Source: Lysinibacillus sp. SGAir0095 (GTDB taxonomy: Bacteria > Bacillota > Bacilli > Bacillales_A > Planococcaceae). From it: DNA of 64,000 bases. Location of the stretch: positions 2,442,001 through 2,506,000 of the forward strand of contig NZ_CP028083.1 of assembly GCF_005491425.1 (NCBI RefSeq). The letters run 5' to 3'. A program made the position numbers and the translations under genes. Position 1 is the stretch's first letter. Each line of letters opens with the position of its first letter. Positions 17,598 through 26,271 of the stretch are shown piece after piece. The notes below the pieces were generated by a model, which was given only the letters and a program-made list of their open reading frames with translations, was not told the DNA's origin and ran no database searches.

Positions 17598-18638
17598 CTA
17601 TTTACTATATTTTTTTAGCATCTCTCCAACAGCCTGATAATCATCAAATTTTATAGCGACTTTTTGATAAGGCTTCTTGATCCCCATTACCAATGTTGCT
17701 TCTTTTGGTCTCTTTAGCTTTAAGATGACATTTGGGAACACTTCCTCAAAGTCCTTTGCAACAAAATCGATTGTGTCCTTCGATAATTTCTGCTTTAATA
17801 ACTCTTTATCTGTAATTACTTCTTCAATTTCATCCCAACGTATTTCCATTCGTTTCGATAATCCAAGTGAAATATAGAGTTTATTTTCATCTACGTAAAC
17901 TGGACTTAATCGCACTGCTTGAATGTCTGCCAATAGAAAAATAACTGAATAGACATTTAGGAATAGTAATACTAAGGAAAGAATTGTCGATTTATCATGT
18001 AGCCACCAATGAATGCCTAAGGTTTCAATTACAATTGCATGGATTAACATTATTTGCAAAGCAATATAGCTTGATTTTTTGTGTAAAGTTAAAGTTTGTT
18101 CAGATTCATTTATTTTTTTTCTCCAGCTCATCAAAGCGTAGTAGAACATTAACATTTCCGAACATACGATATGAATTATTGGGTGTTTTTTCACATAATG
18201 ATCAACAGCAGCTGGAAAAGCAAAAATGGTTGGTAATGTGCTTTCTTTCGTTGCTTTCATAATTTTTGGTAAATACATAAATAAAGTCACAATAAGAATA
18301 AATTCTAATAACACTAAACCTGCTTCTACTGCAAAACCAACCCATGTAATGCCTACATAGGGATGAAGAAAGTTCATGGGTATTACAAATCTTGCAATAA
18401 TAAGTCCGGTTGCCATTAGAAATAGTAACTGTTTGAAGCTTTTTTGCTTTTTATATGATAAAAACAATAGAGGTGCAACAATAACCAAATCAATCAATGA
18501 CCCGATTACTACCCCATTACTTGCCCCTACTAATACGCTATTTCCTAATTGCGTATGATATAAAACTATGTTACTTCCAAGAACCAAAAATAGTAGTAAT
18601 AACCAAACATTTTGCCACCTTCTCTGTAAAACGGCCAT
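17598..18638 (-). CDS. Multi-pass membrane protein with C-terminal PH-like cytosolic domain
   Basis: A 346-residue protein of unknown function. Eight or so hydrophobic segments fill residues 12-245, with small loops and a cytosolic KKHP/WRKKINESEQTLTLHKK stretch. The last 90 residues are soluble, beginning VYVDENKLYISLGLSKRMEIRWDEIEEV, which looks like a bacterial PH-type beta domain. ATG start after GGAGGGG. It has its own terminator and lies upstream of, but apart from, the sensor kinase gene. I do not recognise a characterised relative. Confidence 0.7.
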   Translation of the reverse strand: MAVLQRRWQNVWLLLLFLVLGSNIVLYHTQLGNSVLVGASNGVVIGSLIDLVIVAPLLFLSYKKQKSFKQLLFLMATGLIIARFVIPMNFLHPYVGITWVGFAVEAGLVLLEFILIVTLFMYLPKIMKATKESTLPTIFAFPAAVDHYVKKHPIIHIVCSEMLMFYYALMSWRKKINESEQTLTLHKKSSYIALQIMLIHAIVIETLGIHWWLHDKSTILSLVLLFLNVYSVIFLLADIQAVRLSPVYVDENKLYISLGLSKRMEIRWDEIEEVITDKELLKQKLSKDTIDFVAKDFEEVFPNVILKLKRPKEATLVMGIKKPYQKVAIKFDDYQAVGEMLKKYSK

Positions 18639-18733
18639 TTCTTCCCCTCCAATACTATATTGAAGCTACTTTATTTAATTATAGAAAAGGACTGTCGGAT
18701 ATACAATTTACAAAATTTTGAATTTTATACATA

Positions 18734-18775
18734 AAAAAAACTTGAACCCACTAGAAATGCAGGATCAAGTGTCAA
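18734..18775 (-). terminator. Terminator of the MetE-like gene
   Basis: CTTGATCC / GGGTTCAAG stem with a 12-base loop, then a run of eight T on the minus strand. Confidence 0.8.
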
Positions 18776-18779
18776 TGAA

Positions 18780-19877
18780 TTATCCCCAAACTTCCTCGGC
18801 AATTTGCTTAATTAGTGTGAGTTTTTGCCACTGGTTTTCTTCTTCTAGAATGTTGCCATCTTCTGTGGAAGAGAATCCACATTGCGGACTTAAGCAAAGT
18901 TGATCTAACGAAACGTATTTAGCAGCTTGAAGGATGCGGGCTTTAATCTCATCTTTGTCCTCTAATTCACCAAATTTTGATGTGACTAACCCTAATACAA
19001 CCTTAAGGTCTTTACGCTTCACATACTGAAGTGGTTCAAAGCTTCCAGAACGTTCATCATCAAATTCCAAGAATAATCCATCTACATTTAATCCACCGAA
19101 AATTACCTCAGCAGCAAAATTATAGCCACCGCTTGAATGGAATGTAGATTTATAATTTCCACGGCATATATGCATTGTAATTGTCATATCACTAGGTTTA
19201 TTTTTGATGGACTCATTAATTACATATTGGAGTGTATCCATGAATTGTTGCGGATTTTTTCCTTCTTCCATTAATTTTGCGCGTGTTTCTTCAGAAAATA
19301 AGCTAGCCCAAGAAGTATCATCCAGCTGTAAATAACGGCAGCCTGCATCATAGAATGCTTGGATTGCTTTTTGATAAGCTAAAATTGTATCTTCAATGAG
19401 TTCTTGATCATCAGGATAGATATCTAAATTACGATCCGCTCGAGCATGTAACATGTTTGGACTTGGAATCGTAAATTTCACAGTTGAAGTGCCTGCGTGT
19501 TCTTTAATAAATTTAAAATGATCTATGAACGGATGATTCCCAAAATCAATTTTACCTACTACTCGAACCCCTTCTTTACGTGTCTCTAAGTTATGGAAAT
19601 TTAACCCTTGCTCTTTTTCATAATAGTCCATTCCTTCAAGGCCACCTAGGAAATCAAAGTGCCACCAGCTACGACGAAATTCGCCATCCGTAATTGCCAA
19701 GACACCAAGTTCTTTTTGTTTTTCGATTAAACGGATAATTGCTTGATCTTCCACTTTTTTTAATTCATCATATGGTATCTCATTATTTTGGAATTTTGAA
19801 CGCGCTATCTTTAACTCTTTTGGTCTTAAAAAGCTTCCTACATGATCATAACGAAATGGTGCGATTAATTGTGTCAT
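18780..19877 (-). CDS. Cobalamin-independent methionine synthase-like protein (YxjG/YxjH family)
   Basis: A 365-residue protein equal to the catalytic C-terminal half of MetE, as in B. subtilis YxjG/YxjH. It starts YDHVGSFLRPKEL, contains TDGEFRRSWWHFDFL, QLDDTSWA (substrate-binding acidic pair), HICRGNY with the zinc ligands His and Cys, and CLSPQCGFSS with the second zinc Cys. The likely role is methyl transfer to homocysteine or use of alternative methyl donors; it lacks the folate-binding half of full MetE. I see no S-box leader upstream, unlike the B. subtilis homologues. Monocistronic. Confidence 0.85.
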   Translation of the reverse strand: MTQLIAPFRYDHVGSFLRPKELKIARSKFQNNEIPYDELKKVEDQAIIRLIEKQKELGVLAITDGEFRRSWWHFDFLGGLEGMDYYEKEQGLNFHNLETRKEGVRVVGKIDFGNHPFIDHFKFIKEHAGTSTVKFTIPSPNMLHARADRNLDIYPDDQELIEDTILAYQKAIQAFYDAGCRYLQLDDTSWASLFSEETRAKLMEEGKNPQQFMDTLQYVINESIKNKPSDMTITMHICRGNYKSTFHSSGGYNFAAEVIFGGLNVDGLFLEFDDERSGSFEPLQYVKRKDLKVVLGLVTSKFGELEDKDEIKARILQAAKYVSLDQLCLSPQCGFSSTEDGNILEEENQWQKLTLIKQIAEEVWG

Positions 19878-20109
19878 TTTTTACTCCTTTTCATTAAAAG
19901 CAATGCAAATGGCCAAATGATTTATAAAAATAATATAACTTGTTTGTCCAATTCTTTTAGCTTAAATTATTATATCTTAATATAACATAAAAGTGTCAGA
20001 TAAGACTAAGTATTCCGATAATAATTATTGGTCATTTATTACATATATCTCTCATTTCGATAAGGTAAATAGATTAGTTCTGATTATTTCAATACTATTT
20101 TTCTCTAAT

Positions 20110-20152
20110 AAATAAAATAGCTAACATTGTTGTGTACAATGCCAGCTATTTA
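20110..20152 (-). terminator. Terminator of the M48 peptidase gene
   Basis: AATAGCTGGCATTG / CAATGTTAGCTATT stem with a seven-base loop, followed by TTATTTATT on the minus strand. Confidence 0.8.
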
Positions 20153-20158
20153 TAGAGA

Positions 20159-21475
20159 TTAATCTTTCGGCTTGGTTTGTTTCTCTTTTTCAGTTTCTGT
20201 TTCCGTTTCAGACTCATTTTCGTTTAGATCTGAATACCTTGCAATCGTATTAATGCGTTCTAACATCGGGGGATGTGTATAACGGAATATTTTAACAAGA
20301 AATGGTGGATTTACTTCACTTAGCCCTGCTTTCGCAAGATTTTGGAATGTGCTTACTGCAGCCTCTGCATTTCCAGTAAGCTCCATTGCGTATTCATCTG
20401 CCCTTGTCTCTTGAACCCTTGAAATATAATTAGATAGCGGGTTGGAAAGAAACAGTAAAAAGGAAACTAATACGAAAAACAAGGGAAGCGAACGAATATC
20501 ACTTATTTTCTCAATTTTCAACACATTACCAAACCTCGAAATAATCCACGGCATTATTCTTGCGATTAACCATAATCCCACCAAAATAGATACTAGATAG
20601 GAAGCAATTCCAATATAAATATGCTTTTCAACATAATGACCCATTTCATGAGCCATAATAAAAAGAATTTCTTCATCTGTTAAACTATTTAGTGTTGTAT
20701 CCCATAAAACAATTCTAGAATTATCCCCTATCCCTGTAACATATGCATTTAACGCATTTGTTTTTTCAGACATATCCACTTCAAAAACATGCTCGGATGG
20801 GATGTTGGCTTGATCTGCCAAGCTTAAGATTTTCTCTTCCAGTTCTTTGTCTTTAAGTGGATAAAACTCGTTATATAGCGGATCAATGACAACAGGCTGG
20901 ATATACATCATAAAAATTGCAAATGGTATGGTTAGTAACCAGGCATAAAACCACCATTTTTTTGCACTCTTTTGAATTAACCAGTAAAGGACTAATACAA
21001 CTAGTAAAGTCGTACCGAAATTTACCCAAAAATCGATAACGAAATCCCTCATCCATGAAGAAAATTCCTGGGTAGAGATGCCATAATCTTTGCTTAATGT
21101 ATAGCGATAGTAATCAATAGGGTAAAAGATAATTGTTGTAAACAAATATAAAAGGAATAAATAAGCGCCATTTTTTATTAACTTCCACTTTGTATCTACC
21201 CATTTTTCAAATGCTCTCGACAATCCCGTAAACAAAATTAAGAAATAAACAAGCCACTCAAATGGTGTAATGATAAAGAAAAGGAAATTTCGAATTTTAG
21301 AAAAATCATCACTTAGTAACAGCTCTCGTTCCGTCATGAAGGTTTCCGGGTCCGCAACTGTCCCCTTTAAAGTTGCTGGGACACCTCCTGAAGCTCCATG
21401 AAATATGTAAAAATACATCCCAATAGCGTAGACTACGTACAGTATAATCGCAGCTATGCTCCACTTCTTCGACAA
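20159..21475 (-). CDS. STE24-type M48 membrane metallopeptidase
   Basis: A 438-residue integral membrane zinc protease of the Ste24/CAAX prenyl protease 1 family (like B. subtilis YhfN). Spans near the N-terminus are followed by the DUF-type M48_N region, the catalytic motif IMAHEMGHYVEKH with the two zinc His and catalytic Glu, two more spans, and the third ligand Glu in RVQETRADEYAMELTG. NALNAYVTGIGDNSRIVLWDT is typical of the family. I start it at TTG 21475, six bases after GAGGTG. The very acidic Glu/Thr/Lys tail is low complexity. Probable role: membrane protein quality control. Confidence 0.88.
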   Translation of the reverse strand: MSKKWSIAAIILYVVYAIGMYFYIFHGASGGVPATLKGTVADPETFMTERELLLSDDFSKIRNFLFFIITPFEWLVYFLILFTGLSRAFEKWVDTKWKLIKNGAYLFLLYLFTTIIFYPIDYYRYTLSKDYGISTQEFSSWMRDFVIDFWVNFGTTLLVVLVLYWLIQKSAKKWWFYAWLLTIPFAIFMMYIQPVVIDPLYNEFYPLKDKELEEKILSLADQANIPSEHVFEVDMSEKTNALNAYVTGIGDNSRIVLWDTTLNSLTDEEILFIMAHEMGHYVEKHIYIGIASYLVSILVGLWLIARIMPWIISRFGNVLKIEKISDIRSLPLFFVLVSFLLFLSNPLSNYISRVQETRADEYAMELTGNAEAAVSTFQNLAKAGLSEVNPPFLVKIFRYTHPPMLERINTIARYSDLNENESETETETEKEKQTKPKD

Positions 21476-21621
21476 ACTTTCCACCTCAATTCTTCTTCTT
21501 ACTTTAGTGTAAGAAAAAATGGACAAGATAGAACCAATTTTTTAATCTTTTTATGAACCCTTTCGATTATGACATTTAATGGTTTGAAAATACAAATATA
21601 AAATAAGCTTTACCAGTCAAA

Positions 21622-21664
21622 AGTAAAGGCGGCTGTCCTGTTAAATTGACAACCGCCTTTTTAT
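21622..21664. terminator. Bidirectional terminator
   Basis: AAAGGCGGCTGTC / GACAACCGCCTTT stem with T runs on both sides. It serves the stress-protein gene on the minus strand. Confidence 0.75.
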
Positions 21665-21681
21665 CTATAGTATTGATACTT

Positions 21682-22101
21682 TTAAAAATTAACTATAACA
21701 GGATCTGCCCGTTTTGAATTCATGAGTTTAATTTGAGTAGGGCTAACTTTTAGAATAACCATTGTTGGATCATCTGGGCCAGTAAACCAACCTTTTAAGA
21801 CTTTATTCCAAACTTTTTCACGCATTGAGTGATCTGATGAAATTTCAACTTTACCTTCGATTTCTAAAAACTCGTCTCCTAATCCCTTACCATCGTACCC
21901 AATGAGAATATGAGTGTATGGATTCTTAGATAATTCCTCTACTTTATGTGTATTACCTTTAGTTACTGTATATAATGTGAAATTATCATTAAAAAATGTC
22001 ATATAACGAGAATGGGGTTTGTCTCCTTCGATGGTTGCCATTGTTCCTACCATATTATCTTCCAAAATTTTTGCTGCAATTTTCTCTGGTGTGTTAGACA
22101 T
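21682..22101 (-). CDS. Pyridoxamine 5'-phosphate oxidase-like protein (general stress protein 26 family)
   Basis: A 139-residue split-barrel flavin-binding fold. The start IAAKILEDNMVGTMATIEGDKPHSRYMTFF and the strand FTLYTVTKGNTHKVEEL are typical of the YdaG/GSP26 group of PNPOx-like proteins, and FLEIEGKVEISSDH and WNKVLKGWFTGPDDP complete the family pattern. Such proteins bind FMN or F420-like cofactors; the true substrate of this group is not established. In B. subtilis the relative is SigB-controlled, but I could not find a convincing SigB promoter here. ATG start after AAAGGGAG. Confidence 0.8.
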   Translation of the reverse strand: MSNTPEKIAAKILEDNMVGTMATIEGDKPHSRYMTFFNDNFTLYTVTKGNTHKVEELSKNPYTHILIGYDGKGLGDEFLEIEGKVEISSDHSMREKVWNKVLKGWFTGPDDPTMVILKVSPTQIKLMNSKRADPVIVNF

Positions 22102-22168
22102 TTCTCTTCGCTCCCTTTAATATCTCTCAAGTAGTATGTGAAATGACGAAGAATCTATCCCACTCATT

Positions 22169-23050
22169 TTAAGAGGGTCTCCATGTTTGTAAGAATTTTG
22201 AAGTTCGTTTTCGGCCTATTTCAATTAGAGTTTCCTTCGTATCTTCATCCAAGTCAAATTGTGTTGCACTATACTTTTCTACAGGAATGAAAACAATATT
22301 ACGTTCGTGCCTCCTTGAAATATAACGTTCATCATGTGCATTCTTCATAGTTGAAAAAAGTGCCTCAAATAAATTTAATCCATTATTTATTTTTTGCTGA
22401 GGCATATCCTCTCGTGGGTTACTTAACTTCAATCCAAGTGTAGGACGTTGTTTATTGCCATTTTCGAAAATCCAAAATGGAAAATTACTGAGAATGCCCC
22501 CATCCACAAATAGACATTCACCTTTACTATTGTTTAATTTTATTGGTTCAAAGAAAAATGGTATTCCGCAGCTCATACGAAGTGCTTTGGCTACAGAAAA
22601 AGTACGCCAATCAATGCCATAGGAAGCTAAATCATCCGGAATGACAATCATTCTTCCATTTGTTAGATCAGACGCTACCAGCTTTAATGAACCTTGTGGT
22701 AAATCATTAAACGTTAAAATACCTTTAGCCGCTAATTTTTTATAAAACCATTTTTCTAATGCTTTCCCTTTATAAAGTCCCATTCGAAAATATAAATTCA
22801 ACCACCTTAGGAAGGGAAGATTACGCGTAGCCTTTGGAGGATCAAGAAGTGATTTTAAATGTAGTTCATCAAAAATATTTTCAATTTCTTTCGACGTATA
22901 TCCAGCAGCAATAAAGCATGCCATAATCGCGCCCGCACTCGTTCCTGCAACACGTTTAAAGCGATAATTTTTTTCTTCCAAAACTTGCATTGCCCCTATA
23001 TATGCAAATCCCTTTATTCCACCACCCGAGAACACCCCATCAATTAGCAT
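22169..23050 (-). CDS. Patatin-like phospholipase family protein
   Basis: A 293-residue serine lipid hydrolase of the RssA/YqhO kind. The oxyanion loop is GVFSGGGIKGFAYIG, the nucleophile elbow is GTSAGA (Ser near residue 40) and the catalytic Asp is in VDGGILSNFP, giving the Ser-Asp dyad. It would cleave acyl esters of phospholipids. No signal peptide, so it acts in the cytosol or at the inner membrane face. Start chosen at ATG 23050, five bases after AAAGGGGAG; a GTG two codons earlier lies inside that site. Confidence 0.87.
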   Translation of the reverse strand: MLIDGVFSGGGIKGFAYIGAMQVLEEKNYRFKRVAGTSAGAIMACFIAAGYTSKEIENIFDELHLKSLLDPPKATRNLPFLRWLNLYFRMGLYKGKALEKWFYKKLAAKGILTFNDLPQGSLKLVASDLTNGRMIVIPDDLASYGIDWRTFSVAKALRMSCGIPFFFEPIKLNNSKGECLFVDGGILSNFPFWIFENGNKQRPTLGLKLSNPREDMPQQKINNGLNLFEALFSTMKNAHDERYISRRHERNIVFIPVEKYSATQFDLDEDTKETLIEIGRKRTSKFLQTWRPS

Positions 23051-23242
23051 GTACACTCCCCTTTACTTGTTCTCGTTACACTTTAAGAAAAAAGGAGAGA
23101 TTTTAGAACTTATGTCGAGAAAAACTTCGACATAGAATATATATTACGAATGCAAAAGACATATAGAGCAAAAAAGGCAATGCACTGCGCCTTCACTTTT
23201 GCGGATATCCTTGAAAGTTACCGCCATATTTTTATCCATAAA

Positions 23243-23290
23243 AAAAGTATTTGGCATCAAACTGAGTTGTTTTGAAACCAAATACTTGCA
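23243..23290 (-). terminator. Terminator of the small hydrophilic protein gene
   Basis: AAGTATTTGG / CCAAATACTT stem followed on the minus strand by TTTTTAT; the loop is about 23 bases. Confidence 0.75.
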
Positions 23291-23293
23291 TTA

Positions 23294-23467
23294 TTATAGA
23301 TTTAATCTTGATGGGTTATGTTTATTATCCGGCTTATCTTTATTTTCATTTTGATTGTGTTTTTTTGCTTCATCATTTTGTCCAATTACATCAAAATCAT
23401 CAGGACTTAAATCATATCCATGTCCATACTCTTCACGATCTAAAGAATTCTTTTTATTTTTGCTCAA
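23294..23467 (-). CDS. Small, highly charged hydrophilic protein
   Basis: A 57-residue product starting at TTG 23467, six bases after a near-perfect GGAGGTG. It has no hydrophobic core: a basic start (LSKNKKNSLDREEY), a central GYDLSPDDFDVIG and an Asn/Lys/Asp/His-rich tail. The strong ribosome site and a dedicated terminator make it a real gene. Composition recalls the small disordered proteins of spore-formers, but I do not recognise a family. No neighbour in the same unit. Confidence 0.65.
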   Translation of the reverse strand: MSKNKKNSLDREEYGHGYDLSPDDFDVIGQNDEAKKHNQNENKDKPDNKHNPSRLNL

Positions 23468-23527
23468 CTTCTTCACCTCCACAAAGCATAATTTGACCCT
23501 TTTTGTTAGGAATTATGCTTTAAACAA

Positions 23528-23560
23528 ATGAAAAAGCATGAAGCAGTGAACTTCATGCAA
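23528..23560 (-). terminator. Terminator of the His-tailed membrane protein gene
   Basis: GCATGAAG / CTTCATGC with a seven-base loop and TTTTTCATTTG on the minus strand. Confidence 0.82.
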
Positions 23561-23566
23561 ATTGAA

Positions 23567-24118
23567 TCAATGATTATGATGATGCTGTTCAGTTTCTTCT
23601 CCATCAGTTGACACAGCCATTAAATCCATATAAGTTGTAACACTTAAGAATAAAATAACACAAGCAAAACTAAATTTTACCTTTGACGGAATACCTCTGA
23701 AGAAATGTTGGTAGCTTTGTCTATTCCAAAGTCCTGCTGACAATACACAACTAAGCAAATATAAAATAGTAAAAAAAACAATACTAAATAGCTGATTGTT
23801 AGTTGTCATGATACTAAGCATTGCTCCCATCATTGCACCCATAATAAGTGCACTCAAACATTCTAGGATAATCTTTATTGAGAGCTGATGGGTCATAATA
23901 CTTACTAATAAAAAACTAATCAACAATGCAATAACAGTAGCAAATACTATATCAGAAATCCAAATTCCAACCAGGATGCCAACTAATGTACTTTTCGTCA
24001 TTGTCACAAACATTGCTAAGCAACTCGATAGATGATCATCCTTTAATTGTTTTCTGAAAACCGTACCTAGAACAAAAGTAAGTAATACTATACTAATAGA
24101 ACTCACTATTGCAACCAA
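23567..24118 (-). CDS. Multi-pass membrane protein with His-rich C-terminus
   Basis: A 183-residue protein with five or six hydrophobic segments and a short polar tail ending EETEQHHHNH. The middle repeats small residues (SALIMGAMMGAMLSIM), suggesting tightly packed helices. A His cluster at the end could bind a transition metal (Cu, Ni, Zn or Co). Start taken at TTG 24118, five bases after GGAGTG; an open frame of 11 more codons upstream has no ribosome site. It has its own terminator. No characterised family recognised. Confidence 0.65.
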   Translation of the reverse strand: MVAIVSSISIVLLTFVLGTVFRKQLKDDHLSSCLAMFVTMTKSTLVGILVGIWISDIVFATVIALLISFLLVSIMTHQLSIKIILECLSALIMGAMMGAMLSIMTTNNQLFSIVFFTILYLLSCVLSAGLWNRQSYQHFFRGIPSKVKFSFACVILFLSVTTYMDLMAVSTDGEETEQHHHNH

Positions 24119-24249
24119 TGATTCACTCCATTCATTATGCAATATGTGCACAATTAAGCTGTAACGAAATTCAATAATAATGTCATGTCTAATTTATTCT
24201 AATCCGAATTTATTTATGCTTATTAACTGCAAGGCCACTTTTCTAAAAC

Positions 24250-24292
24250 AAAAAGACGCTGCCTCACTAAAGCTTTGTGAGACAACGCCTTG
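24250..24292 (-). terminator. Terminator of sodA
   Basis: AGGCGTTGTCTCAC / GTGAGGCAGCGTCT stem and TTTTTGTTTT on the minus strand. Confidence 0.85.
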
Positions 24293-24321
24293 ATTTTAAT
24301 TTGTCTGAATTTTACAAGTGC

Positions 24322-24927
24322 TTATTTTGCAGCTTGGTATTTAGATTCTACAACGTCCCAGTTTACTACATTCCAGAATGCAGAGATGTAGTCCGGACGA
24401 CGATTTTGGTAGTTTAAGTAGTAAGCATGTTCCCAAACGTCTAAGCCTAGGATAGGAGTTTTACCTTCCATTACAGGAGAGTCTTGGTTTGGTGTAGAAG
24501 TGATTGCGATTTCGCCACCATCAACTACTAACCAAGCCCATCCTGAACCGAAACGGCCAGCAGCAGCTGTAGCAAACTCTTGTTTGAAAGCGTCAAAGCT
24601 ACCAAATTTAGCTTCGATAGCAGATGCTAATTCACCAGTTGGAGCTGTTGCACCACCTGGAGCTAAGATTTCCCAGAATAATGTATGGTTAGCATGTCCA
24701 CCACCATGGTTACGTACAGCTGTTTGTTTGTCAGCTGGAAGAGCATCGATGTTTGAGATAAGGTCTAAAAGATCTTTACCTGCAAATTCTGTTCCTTCAA
24801 CTGCAGCGTTTAAGCTTGTTACATAAGTGTTGTGATGTTTAGTATGGTGGATTTCCATAGTTTTCGCATCAATGTTTGGTTCTAACGCATCATAAGCATA
24901 AGTTAATTGTGGTAATTCATAAGCCAT
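24322..24927 (-). CDS. sodA: Superoxide dismutase, Mn/Fe type
   Basis: A 201-residue cytosolic enzyme that converts superoxide to oxygen and hydrogen peroxide. Metal ligands are the His in [13 protein letters not shown], the His in [14 protein letters not shown], and the Asp and His in [20 protein letters not shown]. The FWEILAPGG and GSGWAWLV stretches fit the manganese form found in Bacillus. A perfect palindrome lies in the 5' leader. B. subtilis has the same sodA-yqgC adjacency. Confidence 0.96.
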   Translation of the reverse strand: MAYELPQLTYAYDALEPNIDAKTMEIHHTKHHNTYVTSLNAAVEGTEFAGKDLLDLISNIDALPADKQTAVRNHGGGHANHTLFWEILAPGGATAPTGELASAIEAKFGSFDAFKQEFATAAAGRFGSGWAWLVVDGGEIAITSTPNQDSPVMEGKTPILGLDVWEHAYYLNYQNRRPDYISAFWNVVNWDVVESKYQAAK

Positions 24928-24949
24928 TTTGTATTTCCTCCCTCAATTT

Positions 24950-24971
24950 AAAAGTAATCTCGATTACTTTT
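24950..24971 (-). promoter_or_regulatory. Perfect palindrome in the sodA leader, candidate operator
   Basis: AAAAGTAATC, then TC, then the exact complement GATTACTTTT, centred 33 bases upstream of the sodA start and just before its GGGAGG ribosome site. Position near the transcription start suggests a repressor site; which regulator is unknown. Confidence 0.5.
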
Positions 24972-25077
24972 CTAGGTTATCAAAATTATTGTCACGATTC
25001 AATCAATAAACACTCAAGTTTTACAATTCAGCCTTTTGACGGAAAGACTGGTTTTATTTACCTTTTAAAGTTACTTC

Positions 25078-25557
25078 TTAGATCGCAATGATAAAAATAA
25101 TAATCATAATTATTTGAATTGCACCTTTTGTAACGACAGATGTTAAAAACCCTACCAAAGATCCTACCCCAGCCTTTAAAGCTTGTTTATAGTCTGTTTT
25201 AGTCACAATAAGCTCTCCAACAACAGCACCTATAAATGGTCCAACTAAAATACCCACTACAGGGATTATAAATGGTCCTACTAGTAAACCGATTGTACTC
25301 CCCCACATACCTGCTTTTGTGCCACCAAATTTTTTTACCCCGATTAAGTTAGCTAATGAATCTGCAACAAATAAAAGGATGATAAATAAAATTTCGATGG
25401 TCCAGAATAACCACCCTAAATCGGCAAATGAATAAAACAAACCATATACGATAAAGCCTAGTACAATAAAGAGTACGGAAGGAATGATTGGGTATATCAG
25501 ACCTATAAATGCAATGACAAAACACGTGATTATTAGCACCCATGCAATTATATCCAA
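25078..25557 (-). CDS. yqgC: DUF456 family membrane protein (YqgC-like)
   Basis: A 159-residue protein with about five membrane segments and Gly-rich helices (IGLLVGPFIIPVVGILVGPFIGAVVGEL), the hallmark of DUF456. The loop NLIGVKKFGGTKAGMWGS is also typical. Function is unknown in the family. It lies upstream of sodA, as in B. subtilis, where the neighbouring gene is yqgC; that synteny backs the name. Confidence 0.85.
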   Translation of the reverse strand: MDIIAWVLIITCFVIAFIGLIYPIIPSVLFIVLGFIVYGLFYSFADLGWLFWTIEILFIILLFVADSLANLIGVKKFGGTKAGMWGSTIGLLVGPFIIPVVGILVGPFIGAVVGELIVTKTDYKQALKAGVGSLVGFLTSVVTKGAIQIIMIIIFIIAI

Positions 25558-25710
25558 AAAAACAACTCCTATTCTTTAATATTAAAATATACGAGAGGCC
25601 ATCTTCAAAAGTTTCAAATGTAGCTATATTTTTGATTCTATTAAATTTATTGCTTCAGAACTTTATAGAACAATAAAATTCATGTTAAACTCTCTGTTGG
25701 AGGAGAAAAA

Positions 25711-26220
25711 ATGGTTAAACACTCACAAATTTTTATTGATAGTCTAATTCATCCAAAAAAATTAGCAGCTTATAGATTATTAACTATTGGAAAAACGATT
25801 CAATATGTATTTCTATTAATCGCTGTAGTCACAATCTATTCATTTGTTCAATTTTTAACTGGTGTTTCAGAGACTTCATACAACATTCAAGGATTAACAG
25901 AATATGTGAAGGATATACAATGGCTACTATATCCTTTTGCCTTTGTACTATTAACACTTACTTCCACAATCCTCATTTATATTAGAATTAGTATCTATGC
26001 TTTTGTTGGACTAGTTCTATTAAAAATGATGAACCGTCGAGGAGAATATCGACATATGTGGCGTACTGCTGCACTAGCAATTACATGGCCAACACTGTTA
26101 ACTGTTCTATTTTCAATACTAAAAATGGCTAGTATTGTCTCTAGTATACTTGGCATACTGATAACGATCATTATATTAATCTTAGCTTCAACAAAATATC
26201 CAAAATTACCAAAAAAATAA
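25711..26220 (+). CDS. yqgB: DUF1189 family membrane protein (YqgB-like)
   Basis: A 169-residue protein with four membrane segments. It begins with the cytosolic IFIDSLIHPKKLAAYRLLTIGKT, in which the FxxSLxxPKKLAxxR run is the DUF1189 signature. It also has the loop LKMMNRRGEYRHMWRTAALAITWP before the third span. Function unknown. ATG start after TTGGAGGAG. First gene of a rightward group (yqgB, yqfZ-like, ispG, yqfW) in the same order as B. subtilis. Confidence 0.82.
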   Translation: MVKHSQIFIDSLIHPKKLAAYRLLTIGKTIQYVFLLIAVVTIYSFVQFLTGVSETSYNIQGLTEYVKDIQWLLYPFAFVLLTLTSTILIYIRISIYAFVGLVLLKMMNRRGEYRHMWRTAALAITWPTLLTVLFSILKMASIVSSILGILITIIILILASTKYPKLPKK

Positions 26221-26225
26221 TAGTC

Positions 26226-26268
26226 ATGAATCCTCCTTCTCTTCATATAGTGAGAGAAAGGAGGGATT
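26226..26268 (+). terminator. Stem-loop that includes the ribosome site of the next gene
   Basis: CCTCCTTCTCT and AGAGAAAGGAGG form an imperfect stem followed by ATTTTTATG. The 3' arm is the ribosome site of the LysM-like gene and its ATG lies in the T run, so the same structure may end yqgB transcription and mask translation of the next gene. Confidence 0.6.
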
Positions 26269-26271
26269 TTT

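Noticed and set aside
19878-20109. Possible S-box riboswitch before the MetE-like gene
   Set aside because: None of the conserved S-box core elements are present; only AT-rich DNA.
24500-24826. Plus-strand open frame of 108 codons inside sodA
   Set aside because: Antisense to a clear superoxide dismutase gene, Ala/Pro-rich shadow composition and no ribosome site.
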